Source: Lycium barbarum
Lineage: Eukaryota; Streptophyta; Magnoliopsida; Solanales; Solanaceae
Assembly (NCBI RefSeq): GCF_019175385.1
Contig: NC_083337.1
Coordinates: 21,871,885-21,935,884, forward strand
Direction of reading: 5' to 3'
DNA: 64,000 nucleotides
The position numbers and the translations under genes were made by a program. Below are positions 43,680-55,532 of this stretch, in pieces. Under the pieces are notes generated by a model. That model worked only from the letters and a program-made list of their open reading frames with translations, did not search any database and had not been told where the DNA came from. Position 1 is the first letter of the stretch. Every line of letters starts with the position of its first letter.

Positions 43680-45785
43680 TTGACTATATTTTCCCGTGAT
43701 GTATATGGTTTGATCGATCCAGGTTCTACTTTCTCTTATGTCACTCCGTATGTTGCTGATTGTATTGGGGTGCAATCCGAGCCAATTAAACCTTTTGAGG
43801 TATTCACTCCAGTTTGTGATCCGGTCATAGCGAGGAAAGTGTACAAAAATTGTGTCATTGTGATATGTGATCGCCAGACTAAAGCCGATTTGATTGAGCT
43901 TGAAATGATAGATTTCGATGTAATTATGGGTATGGATTGGTTGGCCTCATGTTATGCTAATGTTGATTGCCGAATGAAGATGGTTCAATTTCAATTTTCG
44001 GGAGAGCCCGTGCTTGAATGGAAGGGTAATACGGCGTCCCCAAAGGGTAGGTTCATTTCCTACCTTAAGGCAAGAAAGATGATAGCTAAAGGTTATATTT
44101 ATCACCTAGTTCGGGTTCATGATACCGAGGAAAAGTTGCCAACTTTCCAGTCCGTTCCGGTAGTGAATGAATTTCCAGATGTATTTCCAGACGAGCTTCC
44201 AGGCCTTCCTCCTGAAAGGGAAATTGATTTCACTATTGATGTGTTACCGGACACTGAGCCTATTTCTATTCCTCCTTATCGAATGGCTCCCGCAGAATTG
44301 AAAGAGCTGAAGGCACAGTTGAAGGACTTGCTTGAAAAGGGGTTTATAAGGCCCAGTTCATCGCCGTGGGGAGCACCAGTCTTGTTCGTAAGAAAGAAGG
44401 ACGGATCTCTACGGATGTGCTTCAATTACAGACAGCTGAATAAGGTGACGGTAAAGAACAAATATCACCTCCCCGGAATTGACGATTTGTTTGATCAATT
44501 ACAGGGTGCTAAGTGTTTCTCCAAGTTAGATCTGAGATCTGGTTATCATCATGTGAGAATTAGAGAAGGAGATATTCCCAAAACAACTTTCAGAACGACG
44601 TATGGCCACTATGAGTTCCGAGTGATGTCGTTTGGGTTGACAAATGCCCCGGCAGTGTTCATGAATTTAATGAATAATGTGTTCAGGCCATTCTTGGATA
44701 TCTTCATGATAGTATTTATCGATGATATTCTAGTGTATTCTCGCACAGAATTAGAACATGCAGATCATTTAAGAATTGTTCTTGGTGTTTTTCGAGCTCG
44801 GGAATTATATGCAAAATTTTCAAAGTGTGAGTTCTGGCTAAATTCTGTGGCATTTCTAGGTCATGTTATTTCAGATGACGGCATCCGAGTCGACACTCAG
44901 AAATTAGAAGCTGTGAAGACTTGGCCAAGGCCTACAACGCCTACAGAAGTTCGTAGGTTCCTGGGTTTGGCAGGTTATTATAGAAGATTTGTAGAGGGCT
45001 TCTCGTCTATTTCAGTTCCATTAATGAAGCTAACCCAGAAGTCGGCGAAATTTCAGTGGAGCGATGCTTGTGAGCGTAGTTTCCAAGAGTTGAAAGACAG
45101 ATTGACTTCAGCCCCAGTGTTAACACTTCCAGAAGGGCCAGAAGGCTATGTTGTATATTGTGATGCTTCCGGTGTGGGACTAGGATGTGTATTAATGCAG
45201 CACGGCAAAGTTATTGCATATGCCTCGAGATAATTGCGGAAATATGAAAATAATTATCCAACTCATGATCTCGAATTGGCTGCGGTTATTCATGCCTTGA
45301 AGATATGGAGACATTATCTGTATGGTGTGCACGTCGATATTTATACAGATCACAAGAGTCTCCAGCATATATTTAAACAGAAGGAGTTAAATTTGCGGCA
45401 GAGGTGATGGTTAGAATTACTGAAGGATTACGATGTGAATATTCTATATCATCCCGGAAAAGTGAATGTGGTAGCCGATGCGCTTAGCCGTCGATCAATT
45501 GGTAGTTTGTGTGAAGTTCCTTCAGAAAAGCAAGAAATGGTTCGTGAGCTCCATCGATTAGCAAATCTCGGAGTACGTGTAATTGATTCGGGTAGCACAA
45601 GTATTAGCATCAATGACCCCACAGTGTCATCTTTGAATATAGAAGTGAAGGAACGACAATATGAAGATTCTCAATTAAGCCGGTACCGAGACCTGTCTCT
45701 TGAAAAGGAAAAGTCTCCATTTGAAGTTTCCGTAGATGGGATCCTTAGATTTCAGGGCAGGCTATGTGTACCGGATGTAGCAGAA
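43680..45785 (+). pseudogene. Element C: protease, RT, RNase H and start of integrase
   Basis: It opens with 517 uninterrupted codons to a TAA at 45231. The protease active site reads LIDPGST, so the DSG triplet has become DPG. RT is complete, with [10 protein letters not shown] and FIDDILVYS. RNase H starts with YCDASG. Stops at 45231 (TAA where B has CAG) and 45405 (TGA where B has CGG) break RNase H; ADALSRR follows. The sequence stops at LCVPDVAE, before the integrase zinc finger, and joins a G-type LTR at 45786. No integrase core or chromodomain remains. Confidence 0.92.
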
Positions 45786-46433
45786 TTTCATATGAGACAG
45801 GTGAGGTAAGATTTTCAGGGCATTCTTTGGCCTCCAGATTGTATTATTTTCAGTTCAGTTTCAGTTATTCCATTGCCTTACATACTCAGTACATTGTTTC
45901 ATACTAATGTCCCTTTTGCTTGGGGGCGCTGCGTTCATACCCGCAGGTTCAGGTAACCAGACAGTCGATCCAGCTCCGTAGGTCTTCCACTCAGCTGCAG
46001 TCAGTGCGCTCCGCTTGGTCCGAAGCTGCAGTCTCTTCGTGGTATGCTATTTTGACATATATATACAGATATGACGGAGACACGTCCTATCGTTTCTATA
46101 GCTCGTGTTTCCTAGAGGTCTGTAGACAGTTGTATGTAGTTGGGATATTATGTAGCCTTGTCGGCTCTCATTTTTGTTGTACAGTATACATAGCAGCCTC
46201 GGTGTCTTGGTCAGTTGTGTATATATATATATATCTTGGGCGTGTGTGTGCCCAATTTACACGAGGTAGTCAGCATTTATATATGTATATAAATCCAGGT
46301 TACGGACTCACCGGCTTGTTGGTATTGTCTGTGTGCAGGTAGGCCTTATCAGAGTTTCAGATTTAGAATGGTTCGCCCGAGCCTAGTTTGGCACCGGGTG
46401 CCGGTCACGCCGCTCCAAATTTAAGGCATGAAA
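45786..46433 (+). mobile_element. Element G: 5' LTR, truncated
   Basis: It aligns with the last 650 bp of the LTR at 53721-55532 at roughly 90% by eye. It ends GGCATGAAA where the other copy has GGCATGACA. The first 1.16 kb are missing at the junction with C. The double-hairpin block is present but weakened (45880-45949). Confidence 0.85.
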
Positions 46434-46437
46434 AACT

Positions 46438-46610
46438 TGGTATCAGAGCAGTTCTATCCTAGGGTTTTCTACAGACCGTGTCCAGTAGAGTCTTGTTTAT
46501 GGGTGTGAAACGTGCCACACTTATAAAGAAGAGGCTGCAGGGCATTTAGGAACCATTGACCTTTCCTTCTCATCTTAGATCGTGCAGTAAAGCTAAATTA
46601 TAGGATGTGA
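46438..46610 (+). other. Element G: primer binding site and conserved leader
   Basis: TGGTATCAGAGC (46438-46449), then a leader sharing GTCCAGTAGAGTCTTGTTTA and GGGCATTTAGGAAC with the autonomous elements. Similarity ends near 46610, at the place where gag begins in B and C. Confidence 0.8.
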
Positions 46611-49546
46611 TGTCCCCGATCCTAACCCTAAATGTTTTATTGCGGATAAGCAATTGATTGTGCCGCTATGAGATAATTGATTAGAATTGAAGTTGTTACT
46701 CCAAAAGCTATGTTTGCTACCTTATTGATATAGGTAGATTTTGATATAAGAACTTAAGTGAGATGTTATGGGTAATCGCCCTGTTAGGCATTGGATGTGT
46801 TTTCAGGGCTGTGCACAGGAATAAGGTAGTAAAAATTATAGAGAAAACCCTGCTGATTTTTTTTTTACAAATTGAGTTGTTAGAATGTCTATGCTATAGA
46901 GAAAGAGTGAAGGGAAAATGTGACAATTGGATATTTGGTAAGTCATGATTGAGTGAACCATTACGAGACGCTTTCAAAGAGGAGTTTTAGAATGGTTTTA
47001 ATCTAACTTAAGGGAAGAAGCCTGGTGGAAAAAATGATAAGTACTTAAAGGAACTGGAATGAGTTGCATTCGGGATTTTGGAGAATTAAGATTTGTTGAA
47101 GATATAGGGAAAGTTGACATTAAGGACTCAAATGCAGTATTACGATTTATAGATTGGTGAGTAAGGGATAAGAAGGGATATTGATATGGGAAAGGAAGTT
47201 AACAAGTAAGGGAAATTTTAATCTAGAAGTTGATGACAAGAACACAGACTTGTTTTGCTGAACTTTGCTATATGATATGAGTCTACATTGGGATTCAGAA
47301 GTCACCAGTCATTCGACTTCAAGGGGATTCTGAGTATTGGATAGTTGCTACTATTTTGAGAATCATTAGGGTCAAGTTATTTTGGGTATTAATAACGAGC
47401 TTGGACTCGAGAATGAGAACTGGTTGGGCGGGTGCTGTGAAGGTTATTTTACGATAGAGAAATTAGGTGTGATGTCGGTTTATATGTAAGAAGAGGAGAG
47501 AGTAGGCGTACAAATGAAGATAAAAAATCGCAAGGATCGATTCAGTTGCTACAGGAAAGTAAAGGATGTGAGGTTGATTATTTAGACGAAAGGACAATGT
47601 ACAAGTACGAGTAAAGGTTATGGTATAAAATTGTGCTAGTAAAAGCTATCGACAGAACTTAGAAACGTATATTTACTGATAAGTGTGTATGATAAGCATG
47701 GACACTGGACTAACTTGAGGAAGTCACAGATCATGAAAGACACCCTGATAGAGAGCTGTCAAAACACAGATAGTGTTGGGTTATATACAAGAAGGAGGAA
47801 AGATTATGTTTACGAATAACAATTGCTAAGTAAAGTTCTATCGCCAGGGTTTACAATTAGGATTTAAAAAAAAATATGCTAGCAAGTCCGACAGATTTAA
47901 ACATATGGAAAATATGAGAAATTGGAATAACCCAAGTAAATCAAGAGTATAAGCATTCGGAAGAAGAAGGTTATGATATTATGAAGGGGAGAGATAATTG
48001 GACAATGAAAACGTACAGACCTTAAGGATCGGGTATACATTTGAGGAAAAGCTTAGGATGAAAGCAGAAAGGCAAGCGATGGAAATGAATTTAATGAATC
48101 AGTGGGAGATAGGGTAATGTTGTATGTAGCAAGGACGAACGTGAGGACTCCAGAATCAGTCCATACATCTTCATCATCAGAACTAGAAATGTTGTAAATA
48201 ATGGGCATAGATGCATCCTGAGAAGAAGTAAACGAATTTTATGAGAGTGACGAGGAATTTTTAACTCTAAGGTTTGACCAGGAGAATGGATATGAAACCA
48301 CGATTGGTACGCCTGCTTAAAGAATGAAAGCACTTCAAGAAAGAATCTTCAGCTCCAGAAGGGATTTACACTCCTAACAAAATACTCTAGATACTCCTAA
48401 ACTAAGAGTAAAGAATGACTAATGGAAACAAGCGTTTCATGAGTAAGAGAAAACAAAAGAGACTATGAGGACTAAATGAAAAAGTGGTCGGAATTTTATT
48501 CAATACGTGTAAACTTTGACTCAGTATAAAAGTTCAGCTAATGAAAAGGGAATGACTAAAACTAGGAAGTAAAAGGCATTCCAGTATGGTATGGGATAAA
48601 GAGTTAGAGGACCGCTATAGCTGGCCAGATGTTTACCAGAGATGGCAAGTACTTAAATATTAATGGTATATGAAAATGTTCCCAAAAAGGCGGGAGAAAG
48701 GTAAATTTAGTTTCGAGATGAATTACCATACTCCTAAGCTCGGAAAGGGGAAAACATATCAACTTGAAGAAGCCAAAGTTGAGATGTACCGGTTTACTAA
48801 CGAGAAGGGCGAATGGACTAAATACAGGTGTAGATGAAACGAAACAAAGGTGGAACAAGAATGCATGACAAGATGGTGAACGACTAGCAAAGACCCAAAA
48901 GAATAAATCCTGTTAATAAAATACATTATGTTCCCCAGCTATGGCTCAAATCGCTCACATTCTGAGTAACTTTTAAATATGCAGCAAGGTACTTCACAAG
49001 ATAATGGAAGAAACAAAAAGGAGATTTTAGTATAAGAGGAAATGAAGATTTTAGCAAAGGGGAATACTTATAGAAGGTTGTGATTAAGCGAGATTTTGTT
49101 ATGTTAAGATTTGAGAAGAGAAAATTGGAGGAAAATACCAAATATGGATTTAAAGACATCTTAAGACGCAAGCCAGCTTACGTTGCGATTGTTGAAATGT
49201 TATGAATGTAACTTTTCTATAAGAGATGATAATAATAATGAGAAAGGGTCGTATACAAGCGTATAAGGTATTGTGTTACGATTGTTGTGATGGATAGATT
49301 GTGAAAAGAAGTCTGGTTGATTGAGTCCAATTGAAATATAAACCTCTCGGCTACTCAATATACATTGGATAAACAATTTGAGGACAAATCATCACCGAGA
49401 ATAATAAGACATTAGTTGGGAGAAATTAGTACCAATCACCCAGGCGATACTGCAAATGGGACTATGACGAGCTTGTAAGGAATTAAGCGGCCCGACCAAG
49501 AAGCTAAAAGGGCATGATATGCTATATATATATATATATATATATA
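46611..49546 (+). mobile_element. Element G: purine-rich non-coding internal region
   Basis: 2.9 kb with a strong excess of A and G on this strand and no frame resembling gag or pol. With the LTRs, primer site and polypurine tract this fits a LARD-type non-autonomous element. It ends in a (TA)n run at 49523-49546, where the palindrome begins. Confidence 0.65.
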
Positions 49547-49698
49547 AACTACAGGAATGGACAGAAGCATTAGCGATTCTGCTTCTGCATTCTGAACTCG
49601 AACTATATGATAGATACAACCCTTTGAAATTATCTTTCTTCGCCCTGAGATACGAAATAAACCTACCTCTCAGCGAAGCCGTATTATCTTTCCATTTC
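49547..49698 (-). pseudogene. Inverted copy of the H pol fragment (protease-RT linker)
   Basis: The mirror of 55533-55684. On the minus strand it resembles the linker before RT in B and C (near 8187-8340). It is present only because the palindrome overshoots the LTR into the host pol. Confidence 0.85.
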
Positions 49699-50354
49699 TG
49701 TCATGCCCCAAATCTGGAATGGCGTGACCTGCACTCGGTGCCAAACTAGGCCCGAGCAAACCACTCTAAATCTGAAACTCTAATAAGGCCTACCTGCACA
49801 CAAACAATACTAACAAGCCAGCCAGGCCGTAACCTGGATATATATACAAATATAAATGCTAACTACCTCATCTGAACTGGCCACACACACACCCAAGATA
49901 TATATACACAACTGAGCAAGACGACGAGGCTGCTATGTATATTGTACAACAAAAATGAGAGCCGACAAAGCTACATAACATCCCAACTACATACAACTGT
50001 CTATAGACCTCTAGGGAACACGAGCTATAGAAAGAACAGGACGTGGCTCCGGCATGTCTGTATATACATGACAAAATGGCATACCACAAAGAGACTGCAG
50101 CTTCGTACCAACTGGAGCGTACTGACTGCAGCTGAGTGGAAGACCTATGGAACTAGATCATCTTTCTGGTTACCTGAACCTGCGAGCATGAGCGCAGTGC
50201 CCCCCAAGCAAAAGGGACATCAGTACGAAACATTTTACTGAGTATGTAAGGCAATGGAATAACTGAAACTGAACTGAAAATAATATAATCTGGAGGCCAA
50301 ATAAAGCCCTGAAAACCTTACCTCACCTGTCTCATATGAAATGCAATACAATAC

Positions 50355-50389
<35 letters not shown>

Positions 50390-51498
50390 ACTGACCAAGT
50401 GGCCAGGAAACTAAAAAATCTCACTAACCAAGTGGCCATGGAATATGTATCTCTGATACGTCGCCAGGCAATGTGTCTCACTGACCTGTAGGCCAACCAA
50501 TCAGTCTCACTGACCCATAGGCCTGGCAAAGTAAAAATGTCTCCCTGACCAAGTGGCCAGGCTAAAGAAAATGTCTCACTGACCAAGTGGCCAAACTAAA
50601 GAACAACATTATCTACTCTAATAGGCTCCATAAAAAATCCCACACGATGTTTTTCAAGTTTCTCAAATAACCAACTTGTTATACAACTATTTAATAACTT
50701 TATCTCCAAAAATAAACCTAATTCAATATTACTAAGGGAAGATTCATACCTTACCTCCGCTAAAACTACAATATCTTCACTTCTCACCTTGAATCCGGGC
50801 CAGGACTCGCCGCAATACGATTTTATTATAGCAACTATACGCTGTCTGGACAAAAATCCGGGAATTATACTTGGTTTGCGTGAAAATTTGATGATAGGAA
50901 ATTTAGGGAAATTTCAAAAAATCAAGAGAGGTTTTGGATTTTTGGATAAGGAAATGAGGGAGTAAGCCCCTTTTTATAAGGTTCCAGGGTCTGCCTGGAC
51001 TGGCTTAAAAAGTACTTAGCGCATTCACACTGGGTAGTGGCGCGTTCCCGTCGACTTGTCTGTCACCCCTTCTGTGCGTTCGCGCCACCTCCTGGCGCGT
51101 TTACGCAAAGCATTTTCCTGGCCTGCCAGCCCAACTTGTAACGTCCGTATCCCCTTTCTCCGATACCGCATCGATGAGAGATTTGTTGCGTTAGAAACTA
51201 GACTTCATAAACTCCACTCTAGGCTCCTGTTTTGGCTCAAAACTCCTCATGCTCTAAAAGATATTCCTTTCTCAAGTAGGGACAAAATTACCCCTCATAT
51301 TCTCTCCAAAATCCAACAAACTTAATTTCCTTGATTCACTTGCCCTCTAAATCCATTCCGCTTATTATATGAACTTAAACCCTCATGACATAAGATAAGT
51401 GCATCAAATCTCATGTATCCCTGGAGGTAACTCCAATGTCCATACTTGAAATAGCCAACACTTATAAATCTCAACGTACAGAACCACAGGGTGTAACA
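49699..51498 (-). mobile_element. Inverted copy of the G 3' LTR
   Basis: 1800 bp, starting TGTTACACCCTG at 51498 and ending GGCATGACA at 49699 on the minus strand. It mirrors 53721-55532. It has a TATA box TATAAAAA (50971-50978, minus) and a GCGCCA/TGGCGC stem near 51080-51105. Confidence 0.9.
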
Positions 51499-52604
51499 TT
51501 CTCCCACTCTTTAAAAACTTTCGCCCTTGAATGTTTAAGTAGAGTTCGCTCTGAGGTAGATGTCAATGTTCTTACCTGCATTTTCTGGTATTTACCTTAC
51601 TTACGTGCAGCTAGACTTGCTCATTATGACTGAACTTATTTGAATTGTGCCACTTATCCTTCTCATTATTTTGGTCGTGTTCAAGGTTGCTCCTTTTTCT
51701 TACTAACTCTTCGTGCTTAGTCGTTCTCGTTAGTTCGTCACTTCTATCGTCTACACTCTTATATGCTCTTTTTCCCTAGTACATGTTTTATCCCATTTAT
51801 GATCCTATCTTTATTTTATTTATGAATTTTTTTGTTATTTCCAATCTCTACGTATCCTTCTTGTACTTACAAATATCTCCGGCCTTTGTGTTGCTGGGGT
51901 TGACGTGCTTTCCCCTTGAGATAGTTTCAAATCCGGTCATATTATAGCCTTCTTTGTTTCTTTATAGTAGTCGAATCAATTTCTGCGGTATTTTATATCC
52001 TAGCCAGTGCAATACTAAAATCCCTTTTTCAATCCTTTCTTCCTTTGATTTGACTTATTGTGTTTAGGCTGGCTATTCGGATCAAGGACACCTTGAATCT
52101 TTCCCTCAATGGTTTCTTTTTTTCAATCACTCATAACATTTTCTAATCCTTAGGTCGGCTAATAAATTTGGGGGAGGTGAATTTGGAAGTTTGTTGGAGA
52201 TTAACCAAGGTTCCGTGTCATGCAGTGAATTCAAGTCGCTTTATTCTTTCCTCTGTCTGTAGCCATCATACATCTCTTTCCAATAAGGGTTGTTATCCTT
52301 ACTTGTTCTACAAGGTTCCTTGGTCACCAACTTATCATAATCAAACGCGATATCCTCTGATCATTTCCTTCGGGGTTCTCCTCTTACCTTTGACCTTTTT
52401 CCGACTTTCACTTAATAAGTGTTTCTAAAATTTTGATTCACCTATCTGTTGTTTTGGTTTATCAATCAAGTGGACCACTTAATTCCTTAAATGCCAATCT
52501 TTTCTGTCTATGTCCTTAAACCCTTTTCTTGTGATCTTATCTTCAACTACTTTCATGACTTCTCCTTCAATTAGCTTGGCCCAACCTATTTCGTGTCTCT
52601 TTAT
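51499..52604 (-). mobile_element. Inverted copy of the G internal 3' part
   Basis: Mirror of 52615-53720. Pyrimidine-rich as written and non-coding. Small open frames occur as mirror pairs and have no known motif. Confidence 0.85.
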
Positions 52605-52614
52605 TAGTAAAGAC
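52605..52614. other. Palindrome centre (10-bp spacer)
   Basis: TAGTAAAGAC separates CTCTTTAT and ATAAAGAG. A similar sequence (AGTAATAGAT, minus strand near 868-880) precedes the matching part of element A. This suggests that spacer plus right arm is the ancestral order and the left arm is the added inverted copy. Confidence 0.85.
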
Positions 52615-53720
52615 ATAAAGAGACACGAAATAGGTTGGGCCAAGCTAATTGAAGGAGAAGTCATGAAAGTAGTTGAAGATAAGATCACAAGAAAAGGGTT
52701 TAAGGACATAGACAGAAAAGATTGGCATTTAAGGAATTAAGTGGTCCACTTGATTGATAAACCAAAACAACAGATAGGTGAATCAAAATTTTGGAAACAC
52801 TTATTAAGTGAAAGTCGGAAAAAGGTCAAAGGTAAGAGGAGAACCCCGAAGGAAATGATCAGAGGATATCGCGTTTGATTAGGATAAGTTGGTGACCAAG
52901 GAACCTTGTAGAACAAGTAAGGATAACAACCCTTATTGGAAAGAGATGTATGATGGCTACAGACAGAGGAAAGAATAAAGCGACTTGAATTCACTGCATG
53001 ACACGGAACCTTGGTTAATCTCCAACAAACTTCCAAATTCACCTCCCCCAAATTTATTAGCCGACCTAAGGATTAGAAAATGTTATGAGTGATTGAAAAA
53101 AAGAAACCATTGAGGGAAAGATTCAAGGTGTCCTTGATCCGAATAGCCAGCCTAAACACAATAAGTCAAATCAAAGGAAGAAAGGATTGAAAAAGGGATT
53201 TTAGTATTGCACTGGCTAGGATATAAAATACCGCAGGAATTGATTCGACTACTGTCAAGAAACAAAGAAGGCTATAATATGACCGGATTTGAAACTATCT
53301 CAAGGGGAAAGCACGTCAACCCCAGCAACACAAAGGCCGGAGATATTTGTAAGTACAAGAAGGATACGTAGAGATTGGAAATAACAAAAAAATTCATAAA
53401 TAAAATAAAGATAGGATCATAAATGGGATAAAACATGTACTAGGGAAAAAGAGCATATAAGAGTGTAGACGACAGAAGTGACGAACTAACGAGAACGACT
53501 AAGCACGAAGAGTTAGTAAGAAAAAGGAGCAACCTTGAACACGACCAAAATAATGAGAAGGATAAGTGGCACAATTCAAATAAGTTCAGTCATAATGAGC
53601 AAGTCTAGCTGCACGTAAGTAAGGTAAATACCAGCAAATGCAGGTAAGAACATTGACATCTACCTCAGAGCGAACTCTACTTAAACATTCAAGGGCGAAA
53701 GTTTTTAAAGAGTGGGAGAA
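52615..53720 (+). mobile_element. Element G: internal 3' part and polypurine tract
   Basis: Purine-rich non-coding DNA ending with a decayed form of the dyad (AACATTCAAGGGCGAAAGTT, 53684-53703) and the polypurine tract AAGAGTGGGAGAA (53708-53720). Confidence 0.75.
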
Positions 53721-54829
53721 TGTTACACCCTGTGGTTCTGTACGTTGAGATTTATAAGTGTTGGCTATTTCAAGTATGGACATTGGAGTTACCTCCAGGG
53801 ATACATGAGATTTGATGCACTTATCTTATGTCATGAGGGTTTAAGTTCATATAATAAGCGGAATGGATTTAGAGGGCAAGTGAATCAAGGAAATTAAGTT
53901 TGTTGGATTTTGGAGAGAATATGAGGGGTAATTTTGTCCCTACTTGAGAAAGGAATATCTTTTAGAGCATGAGGAGTTTTGAGCCAAAACAGGAGCCTAG
54001 AGTGGAGTTTATGAAGTCTAGTTTCTAACGCAACAAATCTCTCATCGATGCGGTATCGGAGAAAGGGGATACGGACGTTACAAGTTGGGCTGGCAGGCCA
54101 GGAAAATGCTCTGCGTAAACGCGCCAGGAGGTGGCGCGAACGCACAGAAGGAGTGACAGACAAGTCGACGGGAACGCGCCACTACCCAGTGTGAATGCGC
54201 TAAGTACTTTTTAAGCCAGTCCAGGCAGACCCTGGAACCTTATAAAAAGGGGCTTACTCCCTCATTTCCTTATCCAAAAATCCAAAACCTCTCTTGATTT
54301 TTTGAAATTTCCCTAAATTTCCTATCATCAAATTTTCACGCAAACCAAGTATAATTCCCGGATTTTTGTCCAGACAGCGTATAGTTGCTATAATAAAATC
54401 GTATTGCGGCGAGTCCTGGCCCGGATTCAAGGTGAGAAGTGAAGATATTGTAGTTTTAGCGGAGGTAAGGTATGAATCTTCCCTTAGTAATATTGAATTA
54501 GGTTTATTTTTGGAGATAAAGTTATTAAATAGTTGTATAACAAGTTGGTTATTTGAGAAACTTGAAAAACATCGTGTGGGATTTTTTATGGAGCCTATTA
54601 GAGTAGATAATGTTGTTCTTTAGTTTGGCCACTTGGTCAGTGAGACATTTTCTTTAGCCTGGCCACTTGGTCAGGGAGACATTTTTACTTTGCCAGGCCT
54701 ATGGGTCAGTGAGACTGATTGGTTGGCCTACAGGTCAGTGAGACACATTGCCTGGCGACGTATCAGAGATACATATTCCATGGCCACTTGGTTAGTGAGA
54801 TTTTTTAGTTTCCTGGCCACTTGGTCAGT

Positions 54830-54876
<47 letters not shown>

Positions 54877-55532
54877 GTATTATATTGCATTTCATATGAG
54901 ACAGGTGAGGTAAGGTTTTCAGGGCTTTATTTGGCCTCCAGATTATATTATTTTCAGTTCAGTTTCAGTTATTCCATTGCCTTACATACTCAGTAAAATG
55001 TTTCGTACTGACGTCCCTTTTGCTTGGGGGGCACTGCGCTCATGCTCGCAGGTTCAGGTAACCAGAAAGATGATCTAGTTCCATAGGTCTTCCACTCAGC
55101 TGCAGTCAGTACGCTCCAGTTGGTACGAAGCTGCAGTCTCTTTGTGGTATGCCATTTTGTCATGTATATACAGACATGCCGGAGCCACGTCCTGTTCTTT
55201 CTATAGCTCGTGTTCCCTAGAGGTCTATAGACAGTTGTATGTAGTTGGGATGTTATGTAGCTTTGTCGGCTCTCATTTTTGTTGTACAATATACATAGCA
55301 GCCTCGTCGTCTTGCTCAGTTGTGTATATATATCTTGGGTGTGTGTGTGGCCAGTTCAGATGAGGTAGTTAGCATTTATATTTGTATATATATCCAGGTT
55401 ACGGCCTGGCTGGCTTGTTAGTATTGTTTGTGTGCAGGTAGGCCTTATTAGAGTTTCAGATTTAGAGTGGTTTGCTCGGGCCTAGTTTGGCACCGAGTGC
55501 AGGTCACGCCATTCCAGATTTGGGGCATGACA
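53721..55532 (+). mobile_element. Element G: 3' LTR
   Basis: 1812 bp, TGTTACACCCTG...GGGGCATGACA. It contains a stem GCGCCA/TGGCGC in the 54113-54143 cluster, a TATA box TATAAAAA (54241-54248) and the double-hairpin block (54984-55053). About six loose repeats of CCACTTGGTCAGTGAGAC lie at 54625-54835. It is inserted in H pol, which resumes at 55533. Confidence 0.9.
54241..54248 (+). promoter_or_regulatory. Putative TATA box of the G LTR
   Basis: TATAAAAA about 100 bp after the GC-rich stem cluster; mirrored at 50971-50978. Confidence 0.5.

Larger units (their letters stand above)
49547..52604. repeat. Left arm of the giant palindrome
   Basis: The reverse complement of 52615-55684, arm 3058 bp. 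By eye I found about five to ten base differences plus a 12-bp difference in a TA run. The arm holds inverted copies of a pol scrap, a whole LTR and 1.1 kb of G internal DNA. Its outer end abuts a (TA)n run. Confidence 0.93.

Noticed and set aside
52479..52740. Pair of identical 76-codon open frames on opposite strands at the palindrome centre
   Set aside because: A palindrome necessarily gives mirrored frames. There is no recognisable motif, and the sequence is non-coding in element A.
50332..54899. Other mirrored frames of 60-104 codons in the palindrome arms
   Set aside because: They lie within LTR or non-coding internal DNA and contain TA-run artefacts (IYIYIY); no domain is visible.
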